This document shows, in pieces, positions 59,540 to 64,000 of a DNA stretch of 64,000 nucleotides. A program made the position numbers and the translations under genes. Source of the stretch: JAMOQA01 sp964420365 (GTDB lineage: Bacteria; Acidobacteriota; Polarisedimenticolia; J045); assembly GCA_964420365.1 (NCBI GenBank), contig CAYQTA010000094.1, positions 102,205-166,204 of the forward strand. The letters are read 5' to 3'. Under the pieces are notes generated by a model that saw only the letters and a list, made by a program, of their open reading frames with translations, did not search any database and was not told the origin of the DNA. Positions within the stretch are counted from its first letter, which is position 1, and every line of letters begins with the position of its first letter.

Positions 59540-60745
59540 ATGCCCGCCGAGCCGTTCCCGCCGCTCCGCACCGCCCGCCGCATCGAGGGAGTGACCTACG
59601 CCGTCCGCGACGTGGTCCTGCTGGCCCGGCAGGCGGCCGCCGCCGGCAAGGACCTGATCTACCTGAACATCGGGGATCCCTGCCAGTTCGACTTCCGGAC
59701 CCCCGAGCCGGTTGTCGAGGCGATCGTCCGCGCCCTGCGGGACGGGAAGACGTCGTACAGCCCGTCCGAGGGGATCCCGGAGGCGCTGGAGTCGATCCGC
59801 CGGGACGCGGAGGAACGCAAGGGGATCCGGGGGATCTGCGACGTCTTCGTCGGGCACGGGGCGTCGGAGCCGATCGAGACGGTCCTCACCGCCCTCCTCG
59901 AGCCGGGTGAAGGGGTCCTCCTCCCCAGGCCCGGGTATCCCCTCTACCAGGCGGTCGCGGCGAAGCTCGGCGCCCGGGCGATCCCGTACGACCTGGACGA
60001 GGAAAACGGCTGGCAGCCCGACCCGGCGGACATCGAGCGCCGGATCGACGACGGGACCCGGGCGATCGTCCTGATCAACCCGAACAACCCGACCGGCTCG
60101 ATCGCGTCCCGGGAAACCCTCGAGAAGGTCCTGGAAATCGCGGCGCGCCATCGCCTCCTCGTCCTGTCGGACGAGATCTACGACCGGATGATCCTCGATG
60201 ACGTCGAACACGTGGCCACCGCCAGCCTCAGGGACGACATCCCGATCGCGACGTTCGGCGGGCTCTCCAAGGTCTGGCTCGGGCCCGGCCTGCGGATCGG
60301 CTGGTGCATCCTGTCCGGCCCGGCCGCGGCCCTCGCGCCCCTCCGGGAGGCGGTCGGGCGCCTGATCCGGGCGCGCCTGTGCGCCAGCCACCCGGTCCAG
60401 TGGGCGATCCCGGCGGCCCTCGACGGGGCCAACGAGCACGTTCGCGAGGTCAACGCCCGCCTGCGCCGCCGCCGCGACCTGACGGTGGAGCGGGTGCGGG
60501 AGATCCGGGGGTGGTCGATCGTACCGCCGCGGGGCGCCTTCTACGCCTTTCCCCGGGTCGATCTCGGGCGGGACGACCTCGAGCTGGTCCGTGGGCTGAT
60601 TCTCGAGGAGGGCGTCGTCACCGTCCACGGCGGCGGCTTCGGCCAGAAGGAAGGCACCCACCACGTGCGCATCGTCTTCCTCCCGCCGGAAGACGTGCTC
60701 GCCGAGGCGTACGACCGGATCGCCCGCTACTGCTCCCGAGCCTGA
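59540..60745 (+). CDS. Pyridoxal-phosphate aminotransferase (AlaA-like)
   Basis: The 401-residue fold-type I enzyme has YLNIGDPCQFDFRTP, the YSPSEGIPEAL loop, INPNNPTGSI, LSDEIYDRMI, the PLP lysine in FGGLSKVWLGPGLRIGW and the C-terminal FLPPEDVLAEAYDRI. It is closest in pattern to alanine/glutamate-pyruvate aminotransferases of the AlaA type. Next to pruA it could pass amino groups between glutamate and alanine. The ATG follows GGGAGGGA. Its last 19 bases overlap the convergent glycosyltransferase gene. Confidence 0.9.
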   Translation: MPAEPFPPLRTARRIEGVTYAVRDVVLLARQAAAAGKDLIYLNIGDPCQFDFRTPEPVVEAIVRALRDGKTSYSPSEGIPEALESIRRDAEERKGIRGICDVFVGHGASEPIETVLTALLEPGEGVLLPRPGYPLYQAVAAKLGARAIPYDLDEENGWQPDPADIERRIDDGTRAIVLINPNNPTGSIASRETLEKVLEIAARHRLLVLSDEIYDRMILDDVEHVATASLRDDIPIATFGGLSKVWLGPGLRIGWCILSGPAAALAPLREAVGRLIRARLCASHPVQWAIPAALDGANEHVREVNARLRRRRDLTVERVREIRGWSIVPPRGAFYAFPRVDLGRDDLELVRGLILEEGVVTVHGGGFGQKEGTHHVRIVFLPPEDVLAEAYDRIARYCSRA

Positions 60746-62052
60746 GCCGGCCGGGCGGCCCCGGCCCCGGCGGGCCGCTCGCCCCCCCGCCGCGGCACGC
60801 GGCGGCGGCCGCCGGGAAGGCCCGCCCCGAGCAGCCGGCGGTACAGCGCCGCCAGTTCCGCGGCTCGGGCACCGGGGTCGAACGTCGTCGCGACGAACGC
60901 CCGGCGGACCGCCGGGTTCCCCGGGATGGCTCCCGGGTCCGCGGCCGCCGCCGCCAGGGCCCGGCTCCAGGCCTCTTCGTCCCCGGAAGGCAGCAGCCAC
61001 CCCCGGGCCGGGGCCGGGACGGTTCGCCAGCGGCCCGGGCCCTCCGTCTCCCAGGAGGCGGCCAGCAGGTCGGGAACGCCCCCGACGGCGGAGGCGAGGA
61101 CGGGCAGGCCGGCCCCGAGCGCCTCGAGGATGCTGACCGGCGTCCCTTCGCTCCGGGAAGGCAGCACGAGCAGGTCCGCCCGGCACAGCTCGGGAAGCGG
61201 GTCCCGGACCGGGCCGGCAAAGCTCCACAGGCCGGAAATCTTCGCCTCGGCGAGAAGGTGGTCCAGCTCGGCCCGGACGCGCTCTTCCACCGGCCCGACG
61301 ACCCGGACGGCCAGCCCCGGCTCCCCCCGCCTCCGCCGCGCCTCGGCCAGTGCGTGCGCCCGGGCGAGGAGGTCGAGCCCCTTGACGGGAACCCCCCGCC
61401 CGAGGAAGACCGCGACCCGGCGCCCGTGCCGCCGCACGGGGTCGCCCGCGGCCGTCCCGCCCGGGGGAACGGGAACCGGCAGGGGAACCACCGCCGGGGG
61501 GGTGGTCAGCCCGAGACGCCGCTCCAGGTCGTCGGCGACCCGGGGAGAGACCGCCAGCAGCCGGTCGGTCACCCGGACCAGGCCCCGCTCGATCCGGGTC
61601 CAGAGCGGGGCGAGGCGGCCTCCCGCTTCCCGGGAGAGCGAGTGACCGTGAAAGGTGTGGACCACCCGGGGGACCGGCCGTGCCAGCCGGGCAGCAGCTC
61701 GACCGAGAACCCCGGCTTTCGCGGTATGGGTGTGAACGATCGCGGGCACGAGGCGCCGGATGGCCCGGGCGAGGGAGAGAAACGCCCGCAGGTCCCGGAG
61801 GGGGGACGGCTCCCGGCAGAGGGAGGAAACGATCCACGCCGGCGCGCCCCCGGTGGGCGGGGGCCATGGAACCTCCCCCGGCGCCGGCCGCCCGGAAACC
61901 AGCACCGGGGCGAACCCCTCCCGGGAGAGGCCGTCGAGCCAGGCGAGGAGCGGCCGGGTCGGGCCCCCCACGACCAGCCGGGTGACGACGTGGAGGACCG
62001 GGAAACGTCCTCCCCCCCTTCCGTTCCCCGCGCCGGCCGGCTCGCGTTCCAT
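60727..62052 (-). CDS. Glycosyltransferase family 4-type (GT-B fold)
   Basis: The 441-residue protein has a GT-B layout: N-terminal VLHVVTRLVVGGPTRPLLAWL and a HTHTAKAGVLGR segment, then the C-terminal nucleotide-sugar domain with AVFLGRGVPVKGLDLL, ADLLVLPSRSEGTPVSILEALGAGLPVLAS and the EX7E-like region. It should transfer a sugar to a surface polysaccharide or lipid. The ATG at 62050-62052 is chosen because the segment before it is Pro/Arg rich; no clear Shine-Dalgarno is visible. The tail of about 45 residues is Arg/Gly/Ala rich and disordered. Confidence 0.87.
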   Translation of the reverse strand: MEREPAGAGNGRGGGRFPVLHVVTRLVVGGPTRPLLAWLDGLSREGFAPVLVSGRPAPGEVPWPPPTGGAPAWIVSSLCREPSPLRDLRAFLSLARAIRRLVPAIVHTHTAKAGVLGRAAARLARPVPRVVHTFHGHSLSREAGGRLAPLWTRIERGLVRVTDRLLAVSPRVADDLERRLGLTTPPAVVPLPVPVPPGGTAAGDPVRRHGRRVAVFLGRGVPVKGLDLLARAHALAEARRRRGEPGLAVRVVGPVEERVRAELDHLLAEAKISGLWSFAGPVRDPLPELCRADLLVLPSRSEGTPVSILEALGAGLPVLASAVGGVPDLLAASWETEGPGRWRTVPAPARGWLLPSGDEEAWSRALAAAAADPGAIPGNPAVRRAFVATTFDPGARAAELAALYRRLLGAGLPGGRRRVPRRGGERPAGAGAARPAQAREQ

Positions 62053-62123
62053 GCCGGCCAATCTGGCAGAGGCCGGCCGGGCTGGCAAGGGGCCGTCCCG
62101 GGGCGAACCAACGCGCACACCCG

Positions 62124-62153
62124 TGGACATTTTCGGCCCGGGTGGTGTAGACT
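62124..62153 (+). promoter_or_regulatory. Promoter of the PqqD-like / secreted protein unit
   Basis: TGGACA (62124-62129) and TAGACT (62148-62153) are 18 bases apart. The predicted start of transcription is near 62160, which is also a GTG in the PqqD frame. The gap between the divergent glycosyltransferase and this unit is otherwise without a better match. Confidence 0.6.
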
Positions 62154-62180
62154 GCGCCCGTGTTCGCCCCCCCGGGAACG

Positions 62181-62215
62181 GCGCCCGGGGGCGGGGTTGC
62201 GCCCGGGGGCGGGGG
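62181..62215 (+). repeat. G-rich tandem direct repeat
   Basis: Two copies of GCGCCCGGGGGCGGGG (62181-62196 and 62199-62214) repeat with an 18-base period, just after the proposed transcription start. Each copy can pair with itself, and the G runs could also form a G-quadruplex. The segment lies in the leader or in the extended N terminus of the PqqD-like gene. Confidence 0.55.
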
Positions 62216-62303
62216 ACCTAGATTCTCTTGCGTGAACGGTCCCGGACGGTCCGGGGTCGTTGCGGCTCGTCCGGAACGGGGGAGCCGGAGGGGAGAGAGG
62301 CTG

Positions 62304-62627
62304 GTGCGGTCCGACGAGCTGAACCCGGCGGAGGTCCCACCGGAAGCCCGGTACCGTCGGAATCCCCGCGTCGCCCGGCAGGTCCTGGGGGGCCGGGCGG
62401 TCGTCCTTCACTACGAGGGCGGGCGCATGGCCGGCTTCAACGAGACCGGCACGCGGGTCTGGGAACGTCTCGACGGACGCCGCACGATCGCGGAGATCAT
62501 CGACGAGCTCGCCCGGGAAGACGGGGTCCCGGTGGACGAGGTCGCGCCGGCAGTGCGCGGCTTCGTTGCCGACCTCCTCGCCCGGGAGCTCGTCGTGAAG
62601 GCCGGCGGAGATCCCGGCGGCCCTTGA
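62304..62627 (+). CDS. PqqD-like small protein
   Basis: The 107-residue product matches the PqqD fold: RYRRNPRVARQVLGGRAVVL, the short MAGFNETGTRVWERLDGRRT turn, and a winged-helix end with IIDELAREDGVPVDEVAPAV. PqqD proteins are peptide-binding chaperones for radical-SAM and other peptide-modifying enzymes. The GTG at 62304 behind GGGGAGAGAGG is preferred; a GTG at 62160 would add 48 Gly/Pro-rich residues and is the possible leaderless start. A secreted-protein gene follows 56 bases on. No modifying enzyme is visible before the edge. Confidence 0.75.
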   Translation: MRSDELNPAEVPPEARYRRNPRVARQVLGGRAVVLHYEGGRMAGFNETGTRVWERLDGRRTIAEIIDELAREDGVPVDEVAPAVRGFVADLLARELVVKAGGDPGGP

Positions 62628-62683
62628 GAGATGCCGCGGGACGGGCGGTCCCGCGAGGGACGGAGAGTCTCGGAGGAGACGCG

Positions 62684-64000
62684 ATGATGACCAGCACGAG
62701 AACCCGGTTCGGAACCCGTGGCAGGGCGGGAAGGCTCCTGCTCGCCCTCGCCCTGGTCGCCTGCATCGCCGCGGCGGCGCCGCTCGCGTACGCGACGGAC
62801 ACCGACTGCGACGGCAGCGAGACCGACGGCGGCGGCTACAGCTGCACGCTCGACACGTCGAACCTCGACCAGATCCCCGACATCTCGACGACGGGCACGG
62901 CGATCTCCACCTGGTACCCGAAGGGGTGCAACGGGGACGACTGCTACGCCCTCGTCGACATCACCGGCGGGGCGTCGTTCACCTGGTACGGCAACGACTA
63001 CACGTCGGTGTACGTCGGTTCCAACGGCTACGTCAGCTTCGGGACGGGCTACACCGAGGAAGTCAGCACCCTCTCGATCCCGTCGACGACCGACCCGGAC
63101 AACGTCGTGTTCGCCTACGGCGACGATCTCGACCCCAGCTCGGCGGGTACCGTCTACTACCAGCAGACCACCTGCACGTTCGACCTGGACAGCGACGGCA
63201 CGAACGACTCCTGCCTGGTCGTCCAGTGGGACGGCGTCGCCTACTACGGTTCTTCGGATACGGTGACCGTCCAGGTCGCCCTCGATCTCGACATCTCGAA
63301 GGCCGTGATCGAGATCGAGGCGGAGGGTGATACGAGCGGCGAGAAGCCCCAGCTCGTGGGTTCCGAGGACACGTACGGAACGGCCGGTCTCTGGTACAAG
63401 AACGGCACCGATGTCGATTCTCGCGCCGCCACCGCCGGCTACCAGTTCACGTTCTCCCCCGACCTGGACAGCCCGGCGGTCAGCTCCACGACGCCGGCCG
63501 ACAACGCCACCGACGTCGCCCTCTCCACCGATGTCGTCGTCAACTTCGACGAGCCGATGGACACGTCGTCGGTCACCCTGACGGTCAAGTCCGGGACCGA
63601 TCCCGGCAGCTGGTCGCCCACCTGGAGCAACGGCAACCAGACCGTCACCTACACCCACGCCGATTTCGACGACGACGCGGACTACATCCTCCAGGTGACC
63701 GGTACCGACGTTGCGGGTAACAGCCTCACGGCGGCCAACAACGGGGGCGGAACCTGTGATGCCAACGCGTACTGCTGGAACTTCTCCACCGTCGACCAGA
63801 CGGCGCCCTCCGACGTCTCCCTCATGACGAGCACGTCCGGCGACCTGACGGTGGTGCTGCAGTGGACGAACCCGACGGACAGCGACTTCGACGGCGTCCT
63901 CGTGCTCCGCAAGCAGGGGTCCGCGGTCGACGCTTCTCCGACCGACGGAACGAGCTACAACGTCGGGGACACGATCGGTACGGGCAACACCGTCGTCTGT
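62684..64000 (+). CDS. Large secreted protein with Ig-like and FN3 domains (partial)
   Basis: The frame is open for 439 codons to the right edge. A signal peptide (about 1-38, RLLLALALVACIAAAAPLAYA) is followed by a domain with FTWYGNDYTSVYVGSNGYVSFG (about 60-235), like nidogen-type adhesion regions, then a Big_5-type Ig domain (about 262-365; TTPADNATDVALSTDVVVNF) and the start of an FN3-like domain (TAPSDVSLMTSTSGDLTVVLQW). Several cysteines and many Asp/Thr/Ser fit an exported, calcium-rich environment. GGAGGAGA precedes ATGATG. The function may be adhesion or degradation; the end is unseen. Confidence 0.85.
   Translation, partial: MMTSTRTRFGTRGRAGRLLLALALVACIAAAAPLAYATDTDCDGSETDGGGYSCTLDTSNLDQIPDISTTGTAISTWYPKGCNGDDCYALVDITGGASFTWYGNDYTSVYVGSNGYVSFGTGYTEEVSTLSIPSTTDPDNVVFAYGDDLDPSSAGTVYYQQTTCTFDLDSDGTNDSCLVVQWDGVAYYGSSDTVTVQVALDLDISKAVIEIEAEGDTSGEKPQLVGSEDTYGTAGLWYKNGTDVDSRAATAGYQFTFSPDLDSPAVSSTTPADNATDVALSTDVVVNFDEPMDTSSVTLTVKSGTDPGSWSPTWSNGNQTVTYTHADFDDDADYILQVTGTDVAGNSLTAANNGGGTCDANAYCWNFSTVDQTAPSDVSLMTSTSGDLTVVLQWTNPTDSDFDGVLVLRKQGSAVDASPTDGTSYNVGDTIGTGNTVVC

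Overview
The window is a dense, very GC-rich stretch of bacterial chromosome, with short intergenic gaps, many GTG and TTG starts and many 4-base stop/start overlaps. A complete Tol-Pal set, all three lipoprotein-processing enzymes (lgt, lspA, lnt) and several lipoprotein signals point to a bacterium with an outer membrane. Pyruvate:ferredoxin oxidoreductase suggests at least partly anaerobic metabolism. The HEAT-repeat, TPR-sulfatase and Ig-like secreted proteins, together with a clade-2 type IleS, recall Acidobacteriota or a neighbouring high-GC phylum. That placement is an inference from gene style, not a measurement. No mobile element, CRISPR array, rRNA or tRNA was found.

1-3.4 kb (minus): ffh-rpsP-khpA-rimM-trmD-rplS, the signal-recognition and ribosome-maturation operon, with a good sigma-70 type promoter; rplS runs off the left edge. 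3.5-13.1 kb (minus): a long run of coupled genes from pgsA through cinA, thpR, plsY, gpsA, a PHP phosphatase, a TPR lipoprotein, ftsY and ribD-ribE-ribBA (phospholipid, secretion and riboflavin functions). 13.3-15.7 kb (plus): an AraC-type regulator and an exported HEAT-repeat protein.

15.8-31.6 kb (minus): grpE-dnaK-dnaJ-prmA-sulfatase; nfeD-slipin-GGDEF-SPOR-lnt-prfB, with prfB carrying the programmed +1 frameshift; and recN-coaD. 31.7-36.8 kb (minus): a DHOD-like flavoprotein, nifJ (PFOR) and a small coiled-coil protein. 37.0-47.4 kb (plus): tolQ-tolR-tolA-tolB-pal-cpoB, then ileS with a large insertion, a bactofilin and an NtrC-type regulator.

47.5-52.0 kb: rpsT (minus), then lspA-lgt-rluD-DUF2520 protein and a small secreted protein (plus). 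52.0-57.6 kb (minus): histidine kinase, response regulator, glgC and an SLC13-type transporter. 57.8-60.7 kb (plus): pruA and an alanine-type aminotransferase. 60.7-62.1 kb (minus): a glycosyltransferase. 62.1-64.0 kb (plus): a PqqD-like protein followed by a large secreted Ig/FN3 protein that continues past the right edge.

Most of the window is core housekeeping. The less ordinary points are the IleS insertion, four genes without a Shine-Dalgarno that have a -10-like hexamer just before their start codon (possible leaderless mRNAs), the PqqD-like/secreted-protein pair, a sulfatase-fold lipoprotein without the formylglycine motif, and a reduced GrpE/DnaK pair.
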